NCBI GenBank assembly: GCA_947475735.1
Contig: CANJLQ010000006.1
Span: 1-64,000 of the forward strand
DNA: 64,000 nucleotides
Direction of reading: 5' to 3'
Source of the DNA: Caulobacteraceae bacterium
GTDB taxonomy: Bacteria > Pseudomonadota > Alphaproteobacteria > Caulobacterales > Caulobacteraceae
Under the pieces are notes generated by a model. It ran no database searches, was not told where the DNA came from, and saw only the letters and a list, made by a program, of their open reading frames with translations. This document shows, in pieces, positions 32,724-42,247 of this stretch (within the stretch, counting starts at the first letter, position 1; every line of letters starts with the position of its first letter). A program made the translations under genes and the position numbers.

Positions 32724-33871
32724 CCCTCGATCGGCACGACTGGCCCGGCTTCGACCGGACGGTGTGCGGTGCGCCGGCGCGACAGCCAGCCCTTGATCCG
32801 GGCCTGGATCGGCCGGTCGATCAGGGCGTGGAAGACGAAGGCGAAGGCGAAGGCCGCCGCGACGCCGAGCGCCCAGAGGCCCCACTGCACCCCGACCGGC
32901 AAGGCGAACCGGGCGATCAGGACGTTGACCAGACCGAACCAGGCGATGCGCACCGGCTCGTTGGTGATGAACATGGCGAAGGAGACGACGCTCGCCTTCT
33001 CGACCCATTTCGACGGGCGCGTGACCGGAAGGGCCCCCGCCGCCAGCAGGATCAGGCTGATGAAGACGATCGAGATGAGCGCGTGCTTGTCGAAGGCCTG
33101 GACCGTCACCAGCCCGACCGCCGCCGCCACGCCGACGATGCGGGCCAGGCGCGGGGCGACGAACACCCGCTCGGAAAACACCGCCAGCGCCATACCGAGC
33201 GCGAACAGCGGCAGGGCCCGCCAGATGCCGTACATCATCGGCATCTGATAGACGGGATAGCCGAGCAGGCTGTGGGTCAGCTGGTTGGCCAGCAGATAGA
33301 GCCCCGCCGCCGCGATCAGCGCCGTCCACGGCCCGACGCGCTTCAGCGCCGTCAGGATCCACGGGAAGGCGACGTAGCAGCCCAAGAGCGCCGAGACCGA
33401 CCAGCTGGGCGCGTTCCAGCCCAGACCGCCGTAGACGCCGAAGGACTGGACCAGGGCCGCCTGCGCCGGCAGCTGGTCCCAGGCGAACCACTCGGGATTG
33501 CGCGGCGCGAAGCCGACCGCCGATCCGACGACGACCAGCGCCACCAGCCCCAGCACCATGATCAAATGAGCCGGATAGACCCGCAGGAACCGCTTCAGGA
33601 AAAAGTCGCCCGGCGACATCCGCCCCGATCCGACCGACCCGCCATAGACCCGCATCAGCACATAGCCGCTGTCGATCAGGAAGAAGTTGGTCAGCAGGAA
33701 CCCGCCGCGCTCGAACACGGGATGCAGCGCCTCGGCCAAGGGCACGGGCCCCGCCGCCTGGAAGTGATGCAGGATGATCAGCGAGGCCACGATGAACCGC
33801 AGCGCGTCCAGCCAGCCACCGCGCGCGATGGGCGGTGTCTCGTTTCGGGTCGAAATCGCACTCCAGGCCAT
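32720..33871 (-). CDS. Membrane acyltransferase, acyltransferase-3 family
   Basis: A 383-residue inner-membrane enzyme with about ten hydrophobic segments. The N-terminal WLDALRFIVASLIILHHF carries the family's conserved R and H (LR..A...V...H), and FLLTNFFLIDSGYVLMRVYGG, FFLKRFLRVYPAHLIMVL and NAPSWSVSALLGCYVAFPWI are the other landmarks (the R-R-YPAH and SWS motifs). Such enzymes O-acylate polysaccharide or lipid head groups at the cell surface. The C-terminal 25 residues are cytoplasmic and basic. It is transcribed away from fliQ, so 33872-34029 holds both promoters. Confidence 0.9.
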   Translation of the reverse strand: MAWSAISTRNETPPIARGGWLDALRFIVASLIILHHFQAAGPVPLAEALHPVFERGGFLLTNFFLIDSGYVLMRVYGGSVGSGRMSPGDFFLKRFLRVYPAHLIMVLGLVALVVVGSAVGFAPRNPEWFAWDQLPAQAALVQSFGVYGGLGWNAPSWSVSALLGCYVAFPWILTALKRVGPWTALIAAAGLYLLANQLTHSLLGYPVYQMPMMYGIWRALPLFALGMALAVFSERVFVAPRLARIVGVAAAVGLVTVQAFDKHALISIVFISLILLAAGALPVTRPSKWVEKASVVSFAMFITNEPVRIAWFGLVNVLIARFALPVGVQWGLWALGVAAAFAFAFVFHALIDRPIQARIKGWLSRRRTAHRPVEAGPVVPIEG

Positions 33872-33932
33872 GGCCGATCCTCGTTTCGAGGGTCGCGGCG
33901 CAAGGTTCGGGCCGGTTCTGCGCGGTGTCGGC

Positions 33933-33948
33933 GTAACTCGGCGTTAAC
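33933..33948 (+). promoter_or_regulatory. CtrA-type binding site upstream of fliQ
   Basis: GTAA-CTCGGCG-TTAAC matches the CtrA consensus TTAA-N7-TTAAC except for the first base. It lies about 82 bases before the fliQ start. In Caulobacter the fliQ operon is a class II flagellar operon under CtrA, so position and sequence agree. Neighbouring cckA encodes the kinase that activates CtrA. Confidence 0.75.
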
Positions 33949-34029
33949 CACGCTCCCGGCATTTTCTGCCCAGTAGTTTGGAGTCCGGCCTCGAGCGGGC
34001 TGAAGGCCGTCGGGCCAGTGGAGCATGCC

Positions 34030-34293
34030 ATGAGCGGCGCGGAAGTTCTGGACGTGGGCCGCGACGCCCTGTGGCTGACCATCCAGCTGTGCGCGCCGGT
34101 TCTGCTGGTCGGGCTGGTGGTCGGCGTCGGCATCGGCCTGTTCCAGGCCCTGACCCAGATCCAGGAACAGTCGCTGGTCTATGCGCCCAAGATCATCGCC
34201 ATCTTCATCTCGCTTCTGCTGTTCCTGCCGCTGATGGGAGGGCTGTTGGGGGCCTTCATGCGCCAGATCGCCGCCCGCATCTCGGGGATGTAG
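34030..34293 (+). CDS. fliQ: Flagellar export apparatus protein FliQ
   Basis: An 87-residue protein of the flagellar type III export gate with two membrane helices (about residues 15-40 and 50-78). AVEVLDVGRDALWLT-like start and IGLFQALTQIQEQSLVYAPKI match FliQ. ATG 34030 has GGAG 6 bases upstream; GTG 34018 is less likely. First gene of fliQ-fliR-flhB. Confidence 0.95.
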   Translation: MSGAEVLDVGRDALWLTIQLCAPVLLVGLVVGVGIGLFQALTQIQEQSLVYAPKIIAIFISLLLFLPLMGGLLGAFMRQIAARISGM

Positions 34294-34302
34294 CGCCGGC
34301 GG

Positions 34303-35079
34303 ATGGAACCCTACGCCACCTCCGATCAGGTCTGGGCCGGCGGCCTCGTTTTCGCGCGCGTGGGCGCGATCCTGCTGAGCCTGCCCGGGATCGGCGAGAG
34401 CTATGTGCCGCCCCGCATCCGCCTGTCTCTGGCCCTGGTCGTGGCCCTGGCGATCTGGCCGGTCGTCGGCGGGTCCCTGCCGCCCCTGCCCGACAGCCTG
34501 GGCTCCGCCGTCGGGTGGATCCTGCGGGAGGTGATCGTCGGGCTGGCCATCGGCGCTGTGCTGCGGGCCTTCACCGCCGCCCTGGCCGTGGCCGGAGAAA
34601 TCGTGTCCCTGCAGACCACGCTCAGCTTCGCCCAGACCACCAACCCGCTGCAGGCCCAGCCCGGGACGACCATCGCCGCCTTCCTGATGCTGCTGGGGAC
34701 GGTGCTGATCTTCGCCACCGACACCCATCACCTGTTCATCGCCGGACTGGTGGGGTCTTATGAGCTGATCTCGCCGATGCGGCCCTTGGTGACCGGCGAT
34801 TTCACCGAGCTGGCGGTGCGGACCGTGGGCGACAGCTTCATCCTGGGGGTGCAGCTGGCCGCGCCCGTGATCGTGTTCGCGCTGATCTTCAACCTGGCGT
34901 CCGGCCTGGTCGGGCGGGTCATGCCGGCGTTCCAGATCTTCTTCGTCGCCGCCCCGCTCAGCGTGATCCTGGGGCTGTCGGTGTTCGCCCTGTCGCTGGG
35001 CGTGCTGGGGACAGTCTTCATCGACCGCTACCGCGCCCTGGCCAATCTGTTCGTCTCGTCGGGAGGCGTCAGTGGCTGA
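34303..35079 (+). CDS. fliR: Flagellar export apparatus protein FliR
   Basis: A 258-residue inner-membrane component of the flagellar export gate with about six hydrophobic segments. It shows FARVGAILLSLPGIGESYVPPRIRL at the N terminus and LREVIVGLAIGAVLRAFTAALAVAGE in the middle, then QLAAPVIVFALIFNLASGLVGRVMPAFQIFF. It starts 9 bases after the fliQ stop and overlaps flhB by 8 bases, so all three are one translationally coupled operon under the CtrA site upstream. Confidence 0.96.
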   Translation: MEPYATSDQVWAGGLVFARVGAILLSLPGIGESYVPPRIRLSLALVVALAIWPVVGGSLPPLPDSLGSAVGWILREVIVGLAIGAVLRAFTAALAVAGEIVSLQTTLSFAQTTNPLQAQPGTTIAAFLMLLGTVLIFATDTHHLFIAGLVGSYELISPMRPLVTGDFTELAVRTVGDSFILGVQLAAPVIVFALIFNLASGLVGRVMPAFQIFFVAAPLSVILGLSVFALSLGVLGTVFIDRYRALANLFVSSGGVSG

Positions 35080-36145
35080 AGACGCCGATCCCGAGTCAAA
35101 AACAGAAGAGGCGACACCCCACAAACTTGAGGAAGCGCGAAAAAAGGGCGACGTCGCCAAGTCCGCCGACGTCGCCCCGGCCCTCAGCCTGTTGGGCGCC
35201 ACCGCCGTCATCGTCATGGGCGGCGGCTATTTCACCACCGCGATCGGTGAGGCCCTGCTGCCCTTCATCGCCGCTCCGCACCGGATGATGGGCGGGCTGG
35301 AGGCCGGGGCGGGGGTCGAGATCGGCATGAAGGCCGTCTGGGCCATCGCGCCCTTTCTGGGGGCCATCATGCTGGCGACCATCCTGGGCGGGGTCAGCGG
35401 AAACGTGTTCCAGACCGGCGGACTGATCTTCTCGGCCGAGAAGATGAAGCCGAAATGGGAGAAGGTCAGCCCGATCAAGGGGTTCAAGCGGATCTTCGGC
35501 CCCGACGGCCTGATGCAGTTCGCCCAGACCCTGATCAAGCTGATCGCCGTGTCGGTGATCTGCTGGATGGTGCTGAAGCCGCACATGCGCGAGTTCGAGA
35601 ACATGGCCGCCATGTCGCCGGCGAACATCCTGCCGCTGGCGCGCGACCTGATGATCGCCCTGATGGCCTCGACGATCGTCTTCCTGGTGCTGACCGCCGG
35701 CGGCGACTTCATCTGGCAGAAGATGCGCTTCGCCAAGCGCCAGCGGATGTCCAAGGAAGAGCTGAAGGAGGAGTACAAGCAGTCCGAGGGCGACCCGCAC
35801 GTCAAGGCCAAGCTGAAGCAGATCCGCATGCAGAAGAGCCGTCAGCGGATGATGGCCAATGTGCCCAAGGCCACGGTCATCGTGACCAACCCGACCCACT
35901 ATTCGGTCGCCCTGCGCTATGAAGCCGGCGACGCGGCGCCCGTCTGCGTCGCCAAGGGCGTGGACGCCCTGGCGCTGCGCATTCGCGAGGTCGCGCGCGA
36001 GCATTCGGTGCCGATCGTCGAGAACGTGCCCCTGGCCCGCGCCCTCTATGCCGCCGTCGACATCGACGAGACCATTCCGCGCGAGCATTTCGAGGCGGCG
36101 GCGAAGGTGATCGGGTTCGTGATGCAGAAGCGGAAGGGGCGCTGA
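35072..36145 (+). CDS. flhB: Flagellar export switch protein FlhB
   Basis: A 357-residue protein that sets substrate specificity of flagellar export. It begins with the usual SKTEEATPHKLEEARKKGDVAKS, has four membrane helices to about residue 215, then the cytoplasmic domain with the autocleavage motif N273-P274-T-H (VTNPTHYSVALRY). Cleavage between N and P switches export from rod/hook to filament proteins. Length is normal. It overlaps fliR by 8 bases. The kinase gene cckA follows 43 bases later. Confidence 0.96.
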   Translation: MAEDADPESKTEEATPHKLEEARKKGDVAKSADVAPALSLLGATAVIVMGGGYFTTAIGEALLPFIAAPHRMMGGLEAGAGVEIGMKAVWAIAPFLGAIMLATILGGVSGNVFQTGGLIFSAEKMKPKWEKVSPIKGFKRIFGPDGLMQFAQTLIKLIAVSVICWMVLKPHMREFENMAAMSPANILPLARDLMIALMASTIVFLVLTAGGDFIWQKMRFAKRQRMSKEELKEEYKQSEGDPHVKAKLKQIRMQKSRQRMMANVPKATVIVTNPTHYSVALRYEAGDAAPVCVAKGVDALALRIREVAREHSVPIVENVPLARALYAAVDIDETIPREHFEAAAKVIGFVMQKRKGR

Positions 36146-36188
36146 GCGCCCTCCCCATTGGCCAAGCGACCAACAGAGAGGAGACTGC

Positions 36189-38273
36189 GTGCCTGATTCG
36201 CTCCGGGAGCCGCGCTCCGTGACCCCATCCCCCCGCCGTTTCGATCTGTCTCTGGTGCTGATGGCGCTGGGCTTCACGGTGGCCGTGGCGGCCCTGGCAT
36301 GGCCGGCGTTTCAGGCCGGGCCGGTGACGACGCCGCACATGATCCTGATGGTGGCGGTGGCGGCCGTGGCGCTGCTGGGGCTGTTCGCCTTCGGACGGCA
36401 GGAGGCGCGGCGGCCCGCGCGGCCCGACGGCGACGTGGCGGTCGAGATGCTGGACGCCATGGCCGAGCCCGCGGCTCTGGTCTGGGCCTCCGGTCAGGTG
36501 CTGGCCTTCAACGGGGCCTGGGCCGAGCAGAACGGCGCGACCACCGCCCTGCCCCGGGGAAGCTCGGCCCAGGCGCTCTACATGGCTTTCGCCCAGGCGC
36601 GGTCGGGCCAGCAGGGACGGGCCATCGTCCGCATCGGCGATCGCGAGATCGAGGTTCTGATCGGCCAGGCCGGAGCCGGCCGGTTCCTGGTGCGCGAGGC
36701 CCCCGAGACGGCCTTGACGCATTCTCTGGCCCCGGTGCCTGCCGCGCCGGCCGGCTATGTCGCCGCCGCCGGGGAGGGCCGCGCCATGGCGGCGGGCGCT
36801 CCGTTCGGCTCGGCCGTGATCGGGGGCGAGGACCTGTTCGCGGGCCATGCCGAGGAGGCCAATCCAGCATTGGCCGTCCTGACCGGCCCGGCGGCCGCGC
36901 GGAACGCCGCCTTCGGCCATCTGTTCGATCCGGCAGGCGTGGCCGAGGCGAGGAAGCGGCTGGCCGAGGGGTCCTCGGGCCCGATCGAACTGGTCGCGCG
37001 CGCCCATCCGGACCGCAGCCTGCACCTGTATGTGGCGCCCGAGGGGGACAAGCGCCGCGTCTGGCTGTTCGACGTCTCGACCCAGAAGTCGATGGAGCTG
37101 CAGCTGTCGCAGGCGCAGAAGATGCAGGCCGTCGGCCAACTGGCCGGCGGGGTGGCCCACGATTTCAACAACCTGCTGACGGCCATACAGCTGCAGCTGT
37201 CCGAGTTGCTAGAGCGGCATCCGGTGGGCGATCCGTCCTATGAGGGGCTGAACCAGATCCGTCAGACCGGCATCCGCGCCGCCGATCTGGTGCGCAAGCT
37301 GCTGGCGTTTTCGCGGAAGTCGACCGTCCGGCGCGAGCGGCTGGACCTGGGCGAGCTGGTCGGGGAGTTCGCGGTGCTGCTGAGGCGGCTGCTGCGCGAG
37401 GATGTGCGGCTGGAGACCGACTATGGCCGCGACCTGCCGGTGGTGCTGGCCGACAAGTCCCAGCTGGAAACGGCGGTGATGAACCTGGCCGTCAACGCCC
37501 GCGACGCCATGCGCGGCGTGGTGGCCCCCGGCGACGCGGTGGTCACCATTCGCACCCGCCGCCTGACGCAAGTTGAGGCCCGCGCGGCCGGATGGCTGGA
37601 CGCCCCCGCCGAGGACAGCGCCCTGATCGAGGTGTCCGACACCGGCCCAGGCGTGCCCCCCGCCCTGCTGGACAAGATCTTCGAGCCCTTCTTCACCACC
37701 AAGGCGGTCAACGAGGGCACCGGCATGGGGCTGGCCACCGTCTATGGCATCGCCCAGCAGGCGGGCGGCCATATCGCCGTCGCCAATCTGGACGACGCGG
37801 GCGCGGCTTTCCGCATCTTCCTGCCCGCCGCGACGGCGCAGGAACTGACCGAGGTCGCGCCGGTCGAGGCCAAGACCCGCGCCGCGCCGCGCGACCTGTC
37901 GGGCAACGGCCGCATCCTGTTCGTAGAGGACGAGGCGGCGGTGCGCGGTATCGCCGCTCGCCTGCTGCGCCAGCGCGGTTATGAGGTGATCGAGGCCGCC
38001 GACGGCGAGGAGGCCCTGGCGCTGGCCGAGGAGTGGGCGGGCCAGATCGACATGCTGATCAGCGACGTCATCATGCCGGGGCTGGACGGGCCGTCCCTGC
38101 TGAAAAAGGCGCGGCCGTTCCTGGGAGACGCGCCGGTGATGTTCATCTCGGGCTATGCCGAGAGCGACTTCTCGGACCTGCTGCAGGACGAGGCGGGCGT
38201 GTCCTTCCTGCCGAAGCCCCTGGACATCAAGACGCTGGCCGAACGGGTGAAGCAGCAGTTGCAGGGGGGATAG
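36189..38273 (+). CDS. cckA: Hybrid histidine kinase CckA
   Basis: A 694-residue sensor kinase, central to cell-cycle control by phosphorelay through ChpT to CtrA and CpdR. Two N-terminal membrane helices (about residues 20-65), PAS-like region (about 80-300), histidine box QLAGGVAHDFNNLLTAI with H324, ATPase motifs (NLAVNARDAM, SDTGPGVPP, GTGMGLATVYGI), and a C-terminal receiver with phospho-acceptor D626 (LISDVIMPGLDG). Length and the position just after flhB match Caulobacter CckA. The GTG start 36189 is preceded by GGAG 6 bases upstream. It may be transcribed with the flagellar operon or from its own promoter in the short gap. A repeat element follows the stop. Confidence 0.95.
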   Translation: MPDSLREPRSVTPSPRRFDLSLVLMALGFTVAVAALAWPAFQAGPVTTPHMILMVAVAAVALLGLFAFGRQEARRPARPDGDVAVEMLDAMAEPAALVWASGQVLAFNGAWAEQNGATTALPRGSSAQALYMAFAQARSGQQGRAIVRIGDREIEVLIGQAGAGRFLVREAPETALTHSLAPVPAAPAGYVAAAGEGRAMAAGAPFGSAVIGGEDLFAGHAEEANPALAVLTGPAAARNAAFGHLFDPAGVAEARKRLAEGSSGPIELVARAHPDRSLHLYVAPEGDKRRVWLFDVSTQKSMELQLSQAQKMQAVGQLAGGVAHDFNNLLTAIQLQLSELLERHPVGDPSYEGLNQIRQTGIRAADLVRKLLAFSRKSTVRRERLDLGELVGEFAVLLRRLLREDVRLETDYGRDLPVVLADKSQLETAVMNLAVNARDAMRGVVAPGDAVVTIRTRRLTQVEARAAGWLDAPAEDSALIEVSDTGPGVPPALLDKIFEPFFTTKAVNEGTGMGLATVYGIAQQAGGHIAVANLDDAGAAFRIFLPAATAQELTEVAPVEAKTRAAPRDLSGNGRILFVEDEAAVRGIAARLLRQRGYEVIEAADGEEALALAEEWAGQIDMLISDVIMPGLDGPSLLKKARPFLGDAPVMFISGYAESDFSDLLQDEAGVSFLPKPLDIKTLAERVKQQLQGG

Positions 38274-38282
38274 AGCACCGTT

Positions 38283-38420
38283 TCTCCCTCCCCTTTATGG
38301 GGAGGGACGCTGAGCCGGAGGCGAAGCCGGGTGGGGATGTGTCGTCTGTGCGCACCACCATTCGGACCCCACCCGCGCTCGGCTCCGCCTCGCGGTCCCT
38401 CCCCATGAAGGGGAGGGAGA
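38283..38420. repeat. CTCCCTCCCC element between cckA and sucD
   Basis: A 138-base element with terminal hairpins TCCCTCCCC-TTTAT-GGGGAGGGA and TCCCTCCCC-ATGAA-GGGGAGGGA, and an interior with GGTGGGG near the left and ACCCCACCC near the right. It lies between convergent genes, where it could act as a two-way transcript end, though no T-tract is seen. Confidence 0.9.
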
Positions 38421-38426
38421 GAAAGC

Positions 38427-39329
38427 CTAGCCCTTCAGCACTTCGACCAGCGTCTTGCCCAGCCGCGCGGGCGAAGGCGAGACCTTGATCCCCGCCGCTT
38501 CCATGGCCGCGATCTTGGATTCCGCATCGCCCTTGCCGCCCGAGACGACCGCGCCGGCGTGGCCCATGGTGCGGCCCTTGGGGGCGGTGCGTCCGGCGAT
38601 GAAGCCGGCCATGGGCTTCTTGCGGCCCTTCTTGGCTTCGTCGATCAGGAACTGGGCGGCGTCTTCCTCGGCGCCGCCGCCGATCTCGCCGATCATGATG
38701 ATCGACTGGGTCTCGGGGTCGGCCAGGAACATCTCCAGCATGTCGATGAACTCGGTGCCCTTGACCGGGTCGCCGCCGATGCCGACGGCCGTCGTCTGGC
38801 CCAGGCCTTCGTTCGTCGTCTGGAACACGGCCTCATAGGTCAGGGTGCCCGAGCGCGAGACGATACCGACATTGCCCTTCTTGAAGATGGAGCCCGGCAT
38901 GATGCCGATCTTGCACTCTTCGGGGGTCAGGACGCCGGGGCAGTTGGGGCCCAGCAGGCGGCTGTTGGAGCGGTCCAGCCGCGCCTTGACCCGCACCATG
39001 TCCAGCACCGGGATGCCCTCGGTGATGCAGGTGATGAAGGGCACCTCGGCCTCGATGGCCTCGAGGATGGCGTCGGCCGCGCCTGCGGGCGGCACATAGA
39101 TGACCGAGGCGGTCGCGCCGGTGGCGTCCTTGGCCTCCGCCACCGAGGCGTAGATCGGCAGGCTCTCGCCGTTCGATCCGGTCCAGGTCTGGCCGCCCTT
39201 CGACGGGTGCACGCCGGCGACCATCTGGGTGCCGTAATAGGCCAGCGCCTGTTCGGTGTGGAACCCGCCGGTCTTGCCGGTCAGGCCCTGGACGATGATC
39301 TTGGTGTCGCGATTGACGAGGATGGACAT
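38427..39329 (-). CDS. sucD: Succinyl-CoA synthetase alpha subunit
   Basis: A 300-residue TCA-cycle enzyme subunit. It has the CoA-binding domain ([24 protein letters not shown]), the GPNCPGV motif, and the phosphohistidine loop [20 protein letters not shown], whose histidine carries phosphate during conversion of succinyl-CoA and ADP to succinate and ATP. Length is normal. It follows sucC by 56 bases on the same strand and forms an operon with it. Confidence 0.96.
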   Translation of the reverse strand: MSILVNRDTKIIVQGLTGKTGGFHTEQALAYYGTQMVAGVHPSKGGQTWTGSNGESLPIYASVAEAKDATGATASVIYVPPAGAADAILEAIEAEVPFITCITEGIPVLDMVRVKARLDRSNSRLLGPNCPGVLTPEECKIGIMPGSIFKKGNVGIVSRSGTLTYEAVFQTTNEGLGQTTAVGIGGDPVKGTEFIDMLEMFLADPETQSIIMIGEIGGGAEEDAAQFLIDEAKKGRKKPMAGFIAGRTAPKGRTMGHAGAVVSGGKGDAESKIAAMEAAGIKVSPSPARLGKTLVEVLKG

Positions 39330-39385
39330 GTTTCAGCTCTGAATAGGTCGGTCAGCAGGACGGTCGGTGGCGGGGCCCGGAGGCC

Positions 39386-40576
<1,191 letters not shown>

Positions 40577-40644
40577 GGGGGACCGCCGGGAGATGCGCGA
40601 AAGGTGCGGCGCTTATAGGCGGGCGACGTTCGCAGGCGCAACCT

Positions 40645-40778
40645 TCTCCCTCCCCTTCATGGGGAGGGACCGCGAGGCGCAGCCGAGCGCGGGTGGGGCG
40701 GTGTGGATCGTGCGCTCGGACGAGACTCCCCCACCCTGACCGCTGCGCGGTCTTCCCTCCCCATGAAGGGGAGGGAGA
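40645..40778. repeat. CTCCCTCCCC element upstream of sucC
   Basis: A 134-base element with hairpins TCCCTCCCC-TTCAT-GGGGAGGGA and CCCTCCCC-ATGAA-GGGGAGGG and the same GGTGGGGCGG / CCCCCACCC interior. It abuts the MFS stop (3 bases away) and lies 68 bases upstream of sucC on the minus strand, so it is in the 5' region of the sucCD transcript or its promoter. Confidence 0.9.
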
Positions 40779-40781
40779 CGG

Positions 40782-42092
40782 TCAATCCACCCAATCGCGC
40801 CTCAGGCTGCGGGCCGAGATGAACAGCAGGATCGCCGCCAGGCCGTAGAACCACTGGCCCACATACAGCGAATAGCGCAGGGCCTCCTCGCCGAAGCGGG
40901 GCGTCAGATACTCCGACACCGCGCCCAGCAGATAGATGCCCAGGCCGATGCCGACGAGGTTGTTGATCAGCAGGAAGCTGGCCGAGGCGGTCGAGCGCAT
41001 GTGCGAGGGCACCAGATGCTGGATGGCCGTGACCACCGGGCCCAGCCAGGCCAGGCTGAGCGCCTGGGGAACGAGGAACAGGGCGAAGGCCAGCCATTTG
41101 TCCTCGACGTTCATGGCCAGGAAGAACAGGGGCACGGCGATGATGAAGCCGACGGCGGGCACCAGGGGGTAGGCGCTGCGCTTGACGCCCCGGCCCAGCT
41201 TGTCGGCCAGCCAGCCGCCCAGCCAGATGCCGATCGTGCCGCCGAAGAAGGCGATGCCGGCCATATACCAGGCGCGCTCGGAGCCTTCCATGCCCAGGCT
41301 GCGCTGGAAGAAGCTGGGCAGCCAGAAGGCCGCGCCATAGCCATAGACCGACGAACAGGCGGCGCCGAAGGCCAGGAACCAGAAGCTGGGCTTTTTCAGC
41401 AGGATGGCCCAGACCTCGCCGAAGGAGGCGGCCTTCTGCGCCGGCGCCGGAGTGGCGATGACGCCATCGGGCACCGGCTCGCGGTCGTAGCGGCCGCGCT
41501 CGGGGTCCTTGATGGTCAGCTTGACGACCGGGGCCAGCAGAACGCCCGCCAGACCCAGGACGATGAAGGCCGCGCGCCAGTCGATGGCGGCGGCAAGGAG
41601 CCCGCCGAACAGATAACCGAGCGCCGTGCCGATCGAGACGCCGAAGGAATAGACCGCCAAGGCCCGCGCCCGCTGGGCCTTGGGGAAATAGTCCGCCACC
41701 AGCGAATAGGAGGGGGCCACCCCGCCCGCCTCGCCGACACCGACGCCCATGCGCGCGCCGAACAGGAAGGTGAAGCCCGTCGCCATGCCGCACAGGGCGG
41801 TGAAACCGGACCAGACGGCCAGAGACGTGGCGATGATGGAGGTGCGGCTGATGCGGTCGGCCAGCCAGGCGATGGGCAGGGCCAGGGTGGAATAGACGAC
41901 GGCGAAGGCCGGTCCGCCGAGCAGCCCCAGCTGGCTGTCCGTGAACTTCATCTCGGCCTGGATGTAGGGGGCCAGGATGGCCAGCACCTGCCGGTCGATG
42001 AAGTTGAAGGTGTAGACCACCGTCAGGAGGCCCAGGACATAGACGCGGTAGGCCGGGCGCTCGATCGGCGTCGGCGCGGTCGCGGTGGTCAT
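40782..42092 (-). CDS. MFS transporter, Spinster-like
   Basis: A 436-residue inner-membrane carrier with about twelve hydrophobic segments. VYTFNFIDRQVLAILAPYIQAEM and the loop LADRISRTSIIATSLAVWS (MFS motif A) are typical of the Spns-like branch. The ATG 42092 is chosen because GGAGG lies 8 bases upstream and the longer frame adds a non-homologous 21 residues. It is downstream of a TonB receptor gene with a terminator between, and upstream of sucC. Such MFS genes often pair with TonB receptors in catabolic loci. The substrate is unknown. Confidence 0.88.
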   Translation of the reverse strand: MTTATAPTPIERPAYRVYVLGLLTVVYTFNFIDRQVLAILAPYIQAEMKFTDSQLGLLGGPAFAVVYSTLALPIAWLADRISRTSIIATSLAVWSGFTALCGMATGFTFLFGARMGVGVGEAGGVAPSYSLVADYFPKAQRARALAVYSFGVSIGTALGYLFGGLLAAAIDWRAAFIVLGLAGVLLAPVVKLTIKDPERGRYDREPVPDGVIATPAPAQKAASFGEVWAILLKKPSFWFLAFGAACSSVYGYGAAFWLPSFFQRSLGMEGSERAWYMAGIAFFGGTIGIWLGGWLADKLGRGVKRSAYPLVPAVGFIIAVPLFFLAMNVEDKWLAFALFLVPQALSLAWLGPVVTAIQHLVPSHMRSTASASFLLINNLVGIGLGIYLLGAVSEYLTPRFGEEALRYSLYVGQWFYGLAAILLFISARSLRRDWVD

Positions 42093-42152
42093 GGGGCGTC
42101 CTCCGGAAGTCTTCTTGTCTTGATCCGACCGTAGCGGGGCCGGGCCGGGCTG

Positions 42153-42191
42153 CAAAAGGAAAAGGCGGCGGTCGTTGCCGAACCGCCGCCT
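42153..42191 (-). terminator. Rho-independent terminator of the TonB receptor gene
   Basis: On the minus strand AGGCGGCGGT and ACCGCCGCCT form a perfect 10-base-pair stem around a 9-base loop, followed by TTTTCCTTTT. It lies about 57 bases after the receptor stop and so separates the receptor from the MFS gene. Confidence 0.88.
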
Positions 42192-42207
42192 CGACCTACT
42201 CTCCTGC

Positions 42208-42238
42208 GCTCAAGCAGCGGGTCGCCGCGTGGCGAGCG
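42208..42238 (-). repeat. Short dispersed repeat after TonB receptor stop
   Basis: On the minus strand TTTCGCTCGCCACGCGGCGA runs into the core CGCTGCTTGAGC (42219-42208). It starts 9 bases after the receptor stop, as in the related copies at 6131 and 48980. Confidence 0.55.
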
Positions 42239-42247
42239 AAAGCGCCC

